A stretch of 64,000 nucleotides of DNA, from assembly GCF_002950945.1 (NCBI RefSeq), contig NZ_CP012673.1:5517001-5581000 (forward strand), in the 5' to 3' direction. Source of the DNA: Sorangium cellulosum (lineage in GTDB: Bacteria; Myxococcota_A; Polyangia; Polyangiales; Polyangiaceae). Of the stretch, positions 37,566 to 45,307 are shown in pieces. The translations under genes were made by a program, and so were the position numbers. Position 1 is the stretch's first letter; the number at the start of each line of letters is the position of its first letter. The notes under the pieces were generated by a model, which saw nothing but the letters and a program-made list of their open reading frames with translations, did not search any database and was not told where the DNA came from.

Positions 37566-38378
37566 TCAGGGAGCGTTACCCTTGGTGATCTCGCCGAGGA
37601 TCGCGTCGACGTTCACCGCGTTGGCCATCGCCTCGTAGCCGGCGTCGTTCGGGTGCAGACGGTCAGCGTCGTAGGCCGGGAGCAGACGGCTGGGATCCGC
37701 GGGATCCCGCAGCGCCTTGTCGAAGTCGATCACGCCGTCGAAGGCGCCGCTGGTGCGGATCCAGGTGTTCAGCTTCTGCCGCTCCTGCTCGCCTTTGGCG
37801 GTCCCGTAGTCTCCCTTGTAGGTCCCGGTCGAGCCAGCGAACGGCACCAGGGTGCCGCCGTAGATCTTGAGCCCGGCGGCGCGCGCAGACTGGATGATCT
37901 GCTGGTACACCGGGATCAGATCCGTGGCCTTCGCGGAGCGGTCGCCGATGTCGTTGATGCCCACCATCAGGATGACCGCGCGCGCGCCGGGCTGCGTCAG
38001 CACATCGCGCGCGAGGCGGGCTGGAACAGGATAGCCGAACTGCAGCTGGGGACGAACGGTGAGCAGCTCATTGCCGATGATCCCGGCGTTGACCACGGAG
38101 AGGGTCGGGCCCTTCCGGCTGGCCAGGCGCTGGGCGAGATAATCGGGGTAACGACGGTTTTCGTTCTTGGTCGAGAGGTACCCGTCCGTGATGGAGTCGC
38201 CGAGCGGATCTGCGGCCAGCGCGGGGCGCTCCGATGCACCGGCGAGCAGCGTGAGCACCGCGGCGGCGAAGAGGACCCGCGGTGAGCCGCCGAGCTTCAG
38301 CGTCGGCAATTTATGCAAGAAGTACGGGGCGTTGCGGCGCTTTGAGGGGACTTCGTAAAGACTATTTACATTGGCCAT
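37566..38378 (-). CDS. secreted SGNH/GDSL hydrolase lacking the usual N-terminal domain
   Basis: A 270-aa protein with a long hydrophobic N-terminal signal (about 33-56, ending ALAADP). The four SGNH blocks are complete: LGDSITDG (Ser62), VNAGIIGNEL, MVGINDIG and DADRLHPNDAGY (catalytic Asp-x-x-His). LKIYGGTLVPF and AFDGVIDFDKALRDPADPSRLLP are typical of a well-known secreted subgroup. In that subgroup block I usually follows an N-terminal beta-rich domain of about 150-200 residues; here it follows the signal peptide within a few residues. It should still be an esterase or lipase. Confidence 0.85.
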   Translation of the reverse strand: MANVNSLYEVPSKRRNAPYFLHKLPTLKLGGSPRVLFAAAVLTLLAGASERPALAADPLGDSITDGYLSTKNENRRYPDYLAQRLASRKGPTLSVVNAGIIGNELLTVRPQLQFGYPVPARLARDVLTQPGARAVILMVGINDIGDRSAKATDLIPVYQQIIQSARAAGLKIYGGTLVPFAGSTGTYKGDYGTAKGEQERQKLNTWIRTSGAFDGVIDFDKALRDPADPSRLLPAYDADRLHPNDAGYEAMANAVNVDAILGEITKGNAP

Positions 38379-38421
38379 CGGTTCTCTCTCGACTGTCCGC
38401 GTGGGAGAGGGGAGACTGACG

Positions 38422-38880
38422 CTATTGGTTGCTGTTGCTGAACAGCGCGAGGCACCGATCGGCGAGCACCCCGCCCACGAGCTCGAGCGGCGCCCCGGAG
38501 TTCGCGTTCATCCACTCCGCGGGGACGGCCAGCTCGCGCTGCGCGCCCCCGGTCGCGGCCGTGACCTCCTGCATCGTGCACCCGAAGACGACGCGGCTCA
38601 CCCGCGCGAGCCAGGCCGAGGTGAAGCACATCGGGCAGGGCTCCACCGTCGTGTAGAGCGTGCACCCGGTCAGATCCGGCCCGAGGGCCGCGCACGCGCC
38701 GCGGACGGCGCCCACCTCCGCGTGCCAGGTGAAATCGCGCCGGGTGTTCACCTCGTCGGTCGCCTCGGCGGCGATCTCGCCGCCCGGCCCGACCACCAGG
38801 GCGCCGAACGGCGGCTCGCCGGCCTCCTGCGCCTTCCGCGCGATCTCGATCGCCCGCTCCATGAAGACCGCGTCGTTCAT
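38422..38880 (-). CDS. zinc-dependent nucleoside/cytosine deaminase-family protein
   Basis: A 152-aa CDA-fold deaminase. FTWHAEVGAV (HAE 53-55) and TTVEPCPMCFTSA (PCPMC 81-85) give the zinc ligands His and two Cys, plus the catalytic Glu. PFGALVVGPGG matches the cytosine/guanine deaminase group rather than tRNA deaminases. It is the last gene of a five-gene minus-strand operon and overlaps the binding-protein stop by 4 bp. In that context it probably deaminates an imported amino-heterocycle, but the exact base is not visible in the sequence. Confidence 0.88.
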   Translation of the reverse strand: MNDAVFMERAIEIARKAQEAGEPPFGALVVGPGGEIAAEATDEVNTRRDFTWHAEVGAVRGACAALGPDLTGCTLYTTVEPCPMCFTSAWLARVSRVVFGCTMQEVTAATGGAQRELAVPAEWMNANSGAPLELVGGVLADRCLALFSNSNQ

Positions 38881-39929
38881 CGGACGACCCCCGGATCGAG
38901 CAGCGCCTCCGGGGTCGGCGTGTTCTTGACGAGCTTCGACTGGACCGCGAAGCCGACCACCGACTTCATCGCGGCGTACACCGGGCCGGCCTGCTCCGCG
39001 GTGCCGAAGAGCCGCTGGTTGTCCGCCAGATCGTAGATCTTGTCGCCGCTCAGCATGCCCTTCACGTCCTCGGGCGAGGCGTTCAGGTACTTGCCGAGGA
39101 TGGGATACGCCCTGTCCGGCTCGCTGCGCAGCGTCCGGACCCCCTGATCGATCGCGCCCAGGAACTTCCGGTACACCTCGCGCCCCCCGGCGAGCTTCGA
39201 TCGCTGCACGGCCACCGAGTTCGTGATCGTGTCGGGGACGCTGGCGCTCGAGAAGATCACGTGGCCGCCGCCCTTGGTCGCCTTGGTGATCCACGGCTCC
39301 CAGGTGACCGCGGCGTCGACCTTCCCGGCGACGAACGCGGCGCCGGCGTCGTCGGCGCTCATGCTCGTGATCGTCACGTCGGCGGGGCTCAGGCCGGCCT
39401 TCTCGGCGCCGAAGAGGAACAGCATGTGGTTGACGTCCCCGAGCGTGAGGGCGACGGTCTTGCCCTTGAGATCGGCCATCGTCGCGATGCCCTTCTTCGC
39501 GACCACCGCGTCCGCGCCGTTCGAGCTGTCGACCAGCGCGATGGCCACGACGTCCGACGACGCGCTGTTGCCGTTCAGCACCGCGAGGTTCTGCAGGGTC
39601 GTGAGGCCGAGGTCGAGCTGGCCCGACCCGAGCGCCGCGAGCGTGTCACCGGGGTTCGAGAACGGCTTGAGCCCGACGTCCAGCCCGGCCTGCTTGAAAT
39701 ACCCGAGCTCGTGGGCGAGGAACACGCCCGAATAGCCGATCCACAGGTCGTGGCCGACGGTGAGCTTGACCGGCGCCGCGGGCGGCGCGGGCTGCGCCGC
39801 GGCCTCGGCGCGCTGGCTCCCCCCGGGGGCGGACTCGCGCGCCTCGGGGCCGCTCGTGGAGCAGCCAGCGGACAGGGCGAGGCAAGCCAGCGCTGCCCCG
39901 AGCTCTTGCAGGACGGTTCTTCGGTTCAT
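38877..39929 (-). CDS. ABC transporter solute-binding lipoprotein (NMT1/SsuA type)
   Basis: A 350-aa lipoprotein: lipobox SAGC (Cys23), Ala/Pro tether to about 52, then LTVGHDLWIGYSGVFLAHELGYFKQAGLDV, the characteristic start of NMT1/SsuA/TauA binding proteins. LKGKTVALTLGDVNHMLF and AAVTWEPWITKA complete the two-lobe fold. Relatives bind sulfonates, nitrate, or thiamine precursors such as hydroxymethylpyrimidine. It is coupled by 4-bp overlaps to the ATPase upstream (ATGA) and the deaminase downstream (ATGA). Confidence 0.92.
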   Translation of the reverse strand: MNRRTVLQELGAALACLALSAGCSTSGPEARESAPGGSQRAEAAAQPAPPAAPVKLTVGHDLWIGYSGVFLAHELGYFKQAGLDVGLKPFSNPGDTLAALGSGQLDLGLTTLQNLAVLNGNSASSDVVAIALVDSSNGADAVVAKKGIATMADLKGKTVALTLGDVNHMLFLFGAEKAGLSPADVTITSMSADDAGAAFVAGKVDAAVTWEPWITKATKGGGHVIFSSASVPDTITNSVAVQRSKLAGGREVYRKFLGAIDQGVRTLRSEPDRAYPILGKYLNASPEDVKGMLSGDKIYDLADNQRLFGTAEQAGPVYAAMKSVVGFAVQSKLVKNTPTPEALLDPGVVR

Positions 39930-40771
39930 GATCCCCCTTCAGGTTGCGTGTTGGTCAGGCCAGAGAGCAGGCGATCGCGCTGCGCCTCGGAGCGGCTCCT
40001 GCCGCGCAGGAGCGCCAGGATCTCGCGCTTCGGGCGCAGGAACTCCTCGTCGAGCTTGAGCTCCGGCGAGCGGTCCCCGCGCGGGAAGGGCACGTCGATG
40101 CTGGCCACGACGCTGCCGGGCCGCTCGGAGAAGACCAGGACGCGGTCGGACAGGAGCAGCGCCTCGTCGACGTCGTGGGTGACGAACAGCGTCGTGATCC
40201 GGTGATGCTGGGTGAGGTGCAAGAGGAGCTCCTGCATCTCTTCGCGCGTCTGGGCGTCCAGGGCGCCGAACGGCTCGTCCATCAGCAGCACCTCGGGCTG
40301 CACCACGAGCGCCCGGGCCAGGGCCGCGCGCTGCTGCATGCCGCCGCTGAGCTCCGCCGGGCGGCTGTCGCGGAACTCCCAGAGCCCGACCAGGCGGAGG
40401 AGGCTCTCGACGCGCGCGGCCTGCCGCTCGCGCTCCGCCCCGGCCGCCGCGGCGCGGGCGCGCGAGAGCGTCAGCGGGAAGCCGACGTTCTCGCGCACGC
40501 TGAGCCACGGGAAGAGCGTCTGCTGCTGGAACACGAGGCCGATCTCCGCGCCGGGGCCGAGGACGCGCTCGCCGTCGAGCGCGACGACCCCCGCGGTCGC
40601 CCGCTCGAGCCCGGCGACGATGTGCAGGAGCGTCGACTTGCCGCACCCGGAGGGGCCCACGAGGCTCACGAACTCGCCCTCGCCGACGTCGAGGTCGAGC
40701 GGGACGAGGGCGCACGTCTCGCCGCGGCCGCCGGTGTAGGACTTCTCGACGCCGCGCAGCGAGAGCTTCAC
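39926..40771 (-). CDS. ABC transporter ATP-binding protein (SsuB/TauB type)
   Basis: GTG 40771 overlaps the permease stop by 4 bp; 281 aa. Walker A is GPSGCGKST, the Q-loop is GLVFQQQTLFPW, the signature is LSGGMQQR, Walker B is LLMDEPFGALD and the switch is FVTHDVDEA. The family assignment follows from the PFGALDAQTR and DEALLLSDRVLVFSERPG segments shared by nitrate/sulfonate/taurine importers. The RSRSEAQRD tail is unremarkable. The same transcript encodes the permease and lipoprotein, so the importer is complete. Confidence 0.93.
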   Translation of the reverse strand: MKLSLRGVEKSYTGGRGETCALVPLDLDVGEGEFVSLVGPSGCGKSTLLHIVAGLERATAGVVALDGERVLGPGAEIGLVFQQQTLFPWLSVRENVGFPLTLSRARAAAAGAERERQAARVESLLRLVGLWEFRDSRPAELSGGMQQRAALARALVVQPEVLLMDEPFGALDAQTREEMQELLLHLTQHHRITTLFVTHDVDEALLLSDRVLVFSERPGSVVASIDVPFPRGDRSPELKLDEEFLRPKREILALLRGRSRSEAQRDRLLSGLTNTQPEGGS

Positions 40772-41700
40772 GCCGCGCCCCCCGGCGCCCAGCGGAAGAG
40801 CCGGCGGTACGTCGCGCGGAACACCCAGTCGAGCCCGAGGCCGAGCAGCCCCAGCACGAGCAGGTAGGCGTAGATGCTCGGCGTCTGGATGAACCGGTAG
40901 AAGCGCAGGATGCGGAAGCCGAGGCCCTCGGTCGCCGCCACGAGCTCCGCGACGACGACGTAGCTCCACGCCCAGCCGTTGCACATGCGCAGCGCGCTCC
41001 AGATCCCGGGCAACGCCGCCGGCAAGAGGACGCGCCCGACGACCTCGCGGCGCGTGGCGCCCAGGCTCTGGCTGATCTGGACGAGGTGCACCGGGACCCG
41101 CCGGACCTCGTCCGCGGTCATCAGCAGCAGCTGAAAGAACGTGCCGAGGAACACGAGCAGCACCTTGGCGCCCTCGCCGATGCCGGCGACGATCATGACC
41201 AGCGGGATCAGCGCCGGCACCGGGACGTACCGGAGGAAATCGGTCGGCGGCTCGACCAGCGCGGCGACGGAGCGGAACGCGCCGGCGACCACCCCGAGCG
41301 GGACCGCCAGGAGCGCGGCGGCGGCGAACCCCGACGTCACGCGCAGGAAGCTGTACCCGACGTCGCGCCAGAACTCCTCGGCGACGAGCGCGTCCGCCGC
41401 GGCGCGCCCGATGCTCGCGAGCGTCGGGACGATGACGGCGTTCACGCCGTCCCGGGTCGAGAAGAACGTGTACGCCGCGAGCGCCGCGAGGAAACCCGCC
41501 GCGCCGAGCGCGAGCCGCGCCCGCGGCGGCGCCGCGCGCCCCAGCGCCAGCCAGCGGGGCGGCGGCCGGCCGCACTGCCGCGATCCCGCGCGCGGCCTCG
41601 CGCCGGCGAGCGCCCGCGCCGGGGTCTCCGCGGCCGCGGCGGGGAGCCCCCCCGGGGCCGGGCGACGCAGGGCGCTGGCCGTCGGGCGCGTCAGACCCAT
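40768..41700 (-). CDS. ABC transporter permease (SsuC/TauC type)
   Basis: ATG 41700 (MGLTRPTASALRR) overlaps the cysteine-hydrolase gene by 10 bp; 310 aa. The first 65 residues are Pro/Ala/Arg-rich, followed by about six transmembrane helices. SLGATRREVVGRVLLPAALPGI is the EAA loop that docks the ATPase, and FLRYVPVPALIPLVMIVAGIGEGAKVLLVFLG is typical of the family. The order hydrolase-permease-ATPase-binding protein-deaminase, all overlapping, points to one co-regulated uptake and catabolism unit. Confidence 0.92.
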   Translation of the reverse strand: MGLTRPTASALRRPAPGGLPAAAAETPARALAGARPRAGSRQCGRPPPRWLALGRAAPPRARLALGAAGFLAALAAYTFFSTRDGVNAVIVPTLASIGRAAADALVAEEFWRDVGYSFLRVTSGFAAAALLAVPLGVVAGAFRSVAALVEPPTDFLRYVPVPALIPLVMIVAGIGEGAKVLLVFLGTFFQLLLMTADEVRRVPVHLVQISQSLGATRREVVGRVLLPAALPGIWSALRMCNGWAWSYVVVAELVAATEGLGFRILRFYRFIQTPSIYAYLLVLGLLGLGLDWVFRATYRRLFRWAPGGAA

Positions 41701-42293
41701 AAACGCGTCAAGGTGGCGCTGTCGGTGACATAGGCGAACACGTCGCTCATGCAGAGGATCGCCGCGTCGTGGAGCTCGATCGAGCTGCCGGCGACCGCGT
41801 CGGTCGGGAGCAGGACGCGGTAATCGAGGTTCCTCGCGGTGCACACCGTGCTGATCACGCAGATGTTGGTGCAGACGCCGCAGCAAACGAGGTTCTCGAC
41901 CCGCCTGCACCGGAGCAGGAGGTCGAGGTCGGTGCCCATGAAGCAGTCGTAACGGCGCTTCGTGAAGATCCGGTGATCGTCCCGCGCGATCTCTAGCCCT
42001 TCGACCATCTCGGCCCCGCGGGTCCCCTCGACGCAATGCTGCGGCTCGAACTCCAGCTCGATCCCGAAGTCGCTCCGATCAGCCCGGTGCATCTCCTGGC
42101 TGAAGACGATCGGCAGCGCGTGGCGCCTCGCCCAGCGGACGAGCGAGCCGATGATCGGCACCGCCTCGCGCGCCCGCCGCGCCTCGCAGGGCGCGCCCTC
42201 GTCGATGAAGTCCCGCTGCGCGTCGATCACGAGGAGCGCCGTGTTCGCGGGGTTGATCTTCTCCAGGGGCAATGGGCGGATACGCGGCGTCAT
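41691..42293 (-). CDS. isochorismatase-like cysteine hydrolase
   Basis: A 200-aa enzyme and first gene of the operon. The catalytic triad is visible: Asp24 in LVIDAQRDF, Lys112 in FTKRRYDCF and Cys145 in GVCTNICV. VVISTVCTAR- and DAVAGSSIELHDAAI-like segments complete the fold. Relatives hydrolyse amides such as nicotinamide, N-carbamoyl compounds or ureidoacrylate (RutB). Together with an NMT1-type importer and a deaminase this suggests breakdown of a heterocyclic amide or its ring-opened product. The 123 bp directly upstream should contain the operon promoter. Confidence 0.9.
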   Translation of the reverse strand: MTPRIRPLPLEKINPANTALLVIDAQRDFIDEGAPCEARRAREAVPIIGSLVRWARRHALPIVFSQEMHRADRSDFGIELEFEPQHCVEGTRGAEMVEGLEIARDDHRIFTKRRYDCFMGTDLDLLLRCRRVENLVCCGVCTNICVISTVCTARNLDYRVLLPTDAVAGSSIELHDAAILCMSDVFAYVTDSATLTRLWV

Positions 42294-42375
42294 CTCGGTG
42301 GGGGCGTTCGATCGGCGCGCGGCGTCGGCCCCGGCGCTCGATCATCGAGCCGCCCGATCCGACGTCCGGTGCGCC

Positions 42376-42398
42376 CGAGAGGCCGATCGCCCCTCTCG
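42376..42398. promoter_or_regulatory. stem-loop between the PAS-STAS gene and the uptake operon
   Basis: Perfect 7-bp stem CGAGAGG / CCTCTCG with a 9-nt loop, 83 bp upstream of the cysteine-hydrolase start and 218 bp downstream of the PAS-STAS stop. It could be a terminator for the latter or an operator of the operon. The remaining 322-bp gap (42294-42615) shows no gene. Confidence 0.35.
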
Positions 42399-42615
42399 TC
42401 GAACTTTCCGTGATGTCATCAGCCTCCCAGCGCACCGTCAAGGGGGTTCAAGCGCGGGCAGACATGGGTTGATCGAGGTGCCATGAGGGCCCACGACGCC
42501 GCGTGTCGGCTCTCCACGTCGCGGGAGCTGCGCGCGTGTGGGGGATGAGGAGAGGCGAGCGCCAGCCGCCGTGATCGGGATCACGCGGTCCGCGCGGCAC
42601 GCGGCCGCGCGCCGT

Positions 42616-43662
42616 CTACCGCAGCGCCGCGCTCGTTTGCTGGCGGTGGGAGCGGGCCGTGGACCTCCGCCGCGCCATCGCGTAACGCACGCCGGCCCGC
42701 AGATCCCTCAGGATGACGAGCTCCTCGAGCGCCTCGCCGGTGTGCGCCAGCGACTGGGCGATGCCCGCGGAGATGCCGACGAGCACACACTGCGCGCCGA
42801 GCAGGAGGACCGCTTGCACCGCGCGCAGCAGGTGGAAGGCGACGGCGCTGTCGATCATCGGGACGCCGGTGAGATCGAGGATCACGAAGTCCGCGTCGTG
42901 GCGCTCGACGCCGTGGAGCAGCGCCTCCATCAGCTGATCGCTGCGCGCCGCGTCGACGTGGCCGACGATCGGCAGGACGAGGATCCCGTCGTCGATCGGC
43001 AGGACCGGCGTTGACAGCGCGGCTATCGTGTCGAGCAGGCGCGCCTCGGTGGCGAGGAGCTCGCGCTCGGTGCGCCGCAGGGCCTCCTCCGCCTCCTTCC
43101 GGTCGGTCATGTCCAGGAGGACCCCCACGATCCCGACCACGCGCCCGCCCGCGTCGCGGTAGGGGAGGATGTTCTCGAGGGTCCAGCCGTAGGTGCCGTC
43201 CTCGCGCTTCCACCGGAGCTCCACGTTGGACCGAGCGACGCCGCTCGCCATGATCTCCTCGTCGTTGTCGCGGTAGCTGCGCGCGACCTCCGCGGGGAAT
43301 ATCTCCTCATCGCGCTTCCCGAGGATCTTCTCGAGCGGGAGGCGGTAGTGCTCGGCGTACGCCTTGTTGACGAGGAGGTAGCGATGATCTCGAGACTTGA
43401 AGAAGACGAGCGCCGGGATCGCGTCGAGCAGCGCGGTCTGCCCGGCGCCCTGCAGCGCGGCGTGCAGCGCCGGAGGCCAGTCCTGCTCGCCGTGCCGCTC
43501 CTCGGGCGGCGCCGCGCCCGACCTCCGCGCCTCGGCCAGCGCCTGCTCCAGCTCCGCCACACGCCTCCGAAGCGCGGCCACCTCGTCGTCGAGCGGCTCC
43601 TCTCCAGCGCCCTTGCGCACGGGTTCACATGCGCTCAGGAGTCCATGTGTTTTCTGTGCCAC
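42616..43662 (-). CDS. PAS-STAS (RsbR-like) stressosome-type sensor
   Basis: A 348-aa soluble protein from GTG 43662. A coiled-coil-prone N-terminus (EVAALRRRVAELEQALAEARR) leads to a PAS domain (about 78-195; IPALVFFKSRDHRYLLVNKAYAEHY, GIVGVLLDMTDRKEAEE). A helical linker then reaches a STAS domain (about 225-330; GHVDAARSDQLME, ILDLTGVPMIDSAVAFHLL). TGVPMIDS holds the Thr/Ser positions phosphorylated in RsbR/RsbS. It would relay a signal to a switch kinase or partner STAS protein, but none is encoded nearby. It resembles PAS-containing RsbR paralogues in Gram-negative bacteria. Confidence 0.85.
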   Translation of the reverse strand: MAQKTHGLLSACEPVRKGAGEEPLDDEVAALRRRVAELEQALAEARRSGAAPPEERHGEQDWPPALHAALQGAGQTALLDAIPALVFFKSRDHRYLLVNKAYAEHYRLPLEKILGKRDEEIFPAEVARSYRDNDEEIMASGVARSNVELRWKREDGTYGWTLENILPYRDAGGRVVGIVGVLLDMTDRKEAEEALRRTERELLATEARLLDTIAALSTPVLPIDDGILVLPIVGHVDAARSDQLMEALLHGVERHDADFVILDLTGVPMIDSAVAFHLLRAVQAVLLLGAQCVLVGISAGIAQSLAHTGEALEELVILRDLRAGVRYAMARRRSTARSHRQQTSAALR

Positions 43663-44036
43663 AAGTTAGCGCATGATTGTCTGCCGCGTAACGCTTGTCA
43701 AGGAGGCCGATGTCGCCGTCTGGGCCATCAGGGAGGCGCGACAGCTACCCCTGTGGAGAAGTGAATGAAGGGGTCACGCCCAAGACAGACATTGGATTAT
43801 TCCTGTCGTGTCGCCTGCTCGCGCTTGCGGTGTCCGTGGCAGCGTGCCTGCGATCGTCCGGCGCGAGCCGCGTTGCTGCCGGGAACACCTCGGCGCGCCA
43901 CGCCTGAGCCCGCCCCGCCGCCAGGCGAGCCGCGGGCGGCGTGCGGCCCCGCGCGCGCCGCGCGATCGAGAGATCGAGAGATCGAGAGATCGCGCGTGGT
44001 GCCTGGTGCTAGGGTGCCGCGCGCCTGGAGCCCCTC
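43663..44036. other. 374-bp intergenic region with an 8-bp tandem repeat
   Basis: Contains GATCGAGA repeated about 3.6 times (43964-43992), 45 bp upstream of the Cys-rich gene start. This lies where its promoter or leader would be, and variable copy number could alter expression. The divergent PAS-STAS promoter should also be here. No gene is supported. Confidence 0.45.
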
Positions 44037-45131
44037 ATGCCCTCGATCCTGGACAGCCTGCCCGCCCTCTATCAGCGCCTCCTCCCGCCCTTCTTCCAGC
44101 GGGAGATCCCGGCCGAGACCAAGGCGACCTGCGCCTCGTGCGCGATGTGCGAGACCTCGTGCCAGGGCGCCGTCGCGCCCGTGGACGGCAGGAGCCGCCT
44201 CTTCCGGCCGGACACGAAGTGCTGCACCTTCCACCCGCGGCTGCCGAACTACCTCGTCGGCGCGCTGCTCTCGGACGGCGATCCCGGCATGGCGGAGGGG
44301 CGGCGGCGGGTCGAGGCGAAGCTCGCCGCCCGGCTCGGCGCCACGCCGCAATGGCTCAAGGCGCCGGCGAAGTTCGACCTCCTGTACACGAACGCGCGGC
44401 GCGCGTTCGGCCGCTCCGCGACGCTGCGCTGCCCCTATTACGACGTCGGGCCGGGGAGCTGCACCATCTGGGCTTATCGCGAGGCGGTCTGTTCGACGTT
44501 CTTTTGCAAATACGTCGCGGGCGCGGACGGCCGGAAGCTGTGGATGTCGATCAAGACGTTCCTCTCCCTGGTCGAGATCCAGCTCTCGCGTTACGCGCTG
44601 TTCAAGCTCCACCCCGAGTACATCCACCTCAACCGGAGCCGTGGAGAGACGGAGTCCGGCCCGCTGACCGCAGACCAGCTCGACGAGGAGGCGCCGCCCG
44701 AGGCCGAGTACCGGGCGATGTGGCGGGAGTGGACCGGCCGCGAGGCCGAGTTCTACCGGGCGTGCTTCGCGGAGATCCGGGGGCTCTCGGCGGCGGATCT
44801 CGAGAAGCTCCTCGGCCTCGACGGCACGCTGGAGCAGGCGATCCTGGACCGGCTCTACGCGGAGGCGGTCTCGCCGGAGCTGCCCGAGGTCCTGCGGTTC
44901 AACCCGGACGCGACGGTGCAATGGCTGCCGGATGGCAGCGTGGCGCTCGGCGCCTACAGCGAGTACGACGCGATCGGGCTGCCGGGCGAGGCGTATGCGC
45001 TGCTCGTGGAGTTCACCGGGAAGGAGCCGGTGGCCAGGGTGCGGCGCCGGCTGAGGGAGCAGAAGCAGGCGGACCTCGACGAGGAGGTGCTGCTGGTGCT
45101 GCACCGCCACCGGGTGCTCGTGGCGGACTGA
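44037..45131 (+). CDS. Cys-rich protein of unknown function, possible metal or Fe-S binder
   Basis: A 364-aa soluble protein I cannot assign. Its N-terminal half has a dense cysteine pattern: C32-x2-C35-x2-C38-x3-C42 (CASCAMCETSC), C62-C63 followed by TFHP, then C132, C142, C152 and C157 (TFFCKY). Spacing of the first cluster and the CCxFHP element recalls YkgJ-like zinc or iron-sulfur proteins. The C-terminal half is helical, then has a PDGSVALGAYSEYDAIG strand region and a basic coiled end (RRRLREQKQADLDEEVLL). There is no signal peptide or membrane segment, and it stands alone. Confidence 0.7.
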   Translation: MPSILDSLPALYQRLLPPFFQREIPAETKATCASCAMCETSCQGAVAPVDGRSRLFRPDTKCCTFHPRLPNYLVGALLSDGDPGMAEGRRRVEAKLAARLGATPQWLKAPAKFDLLYTNARRAFGRSATLRCPYYDVGPGSCTIWAYREAVCSTFFCKYVAGADGRKLWMSIKTFLSLVEIQLSRYALFKLHPEYIHLNRSRGETESGPLTADQLDEEAPPEAEYRAMWREWTGREAEFYRACFAEIRGLSAADLEKLLGLDGTLEQAILDRLYAEAVSPELPEVLRFNPDATVQWLPDGSVALGAYSEYDAIGLPGEAYALLVEFTGKEPVARVRRRLREQKQADLDEEVLLVLHRHRVLVAD

Positions 45132-45307
45132 GCAGCAGCGCGGCGCAACGCGACATCCAGCGATTGCGGCATGGGCGCACAATGGACTACCTTGTGCGAA
45201 AACATACGGAGACATAGGGAAACGCGCCGAGACGTGCTGGGATGTGCTTCGTCGTTGTACATCCTCCGATTCCATCCTAGGAGGGATGGTTGGAGGAATT
45301 TTACAAC

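Noticed and set aside
45272..45289. CCATCC/GGATGG stem just before the dehydrogenase gene
   Set aside because: Only 6 bp and close to the ribosome-binding site; too weak to call.
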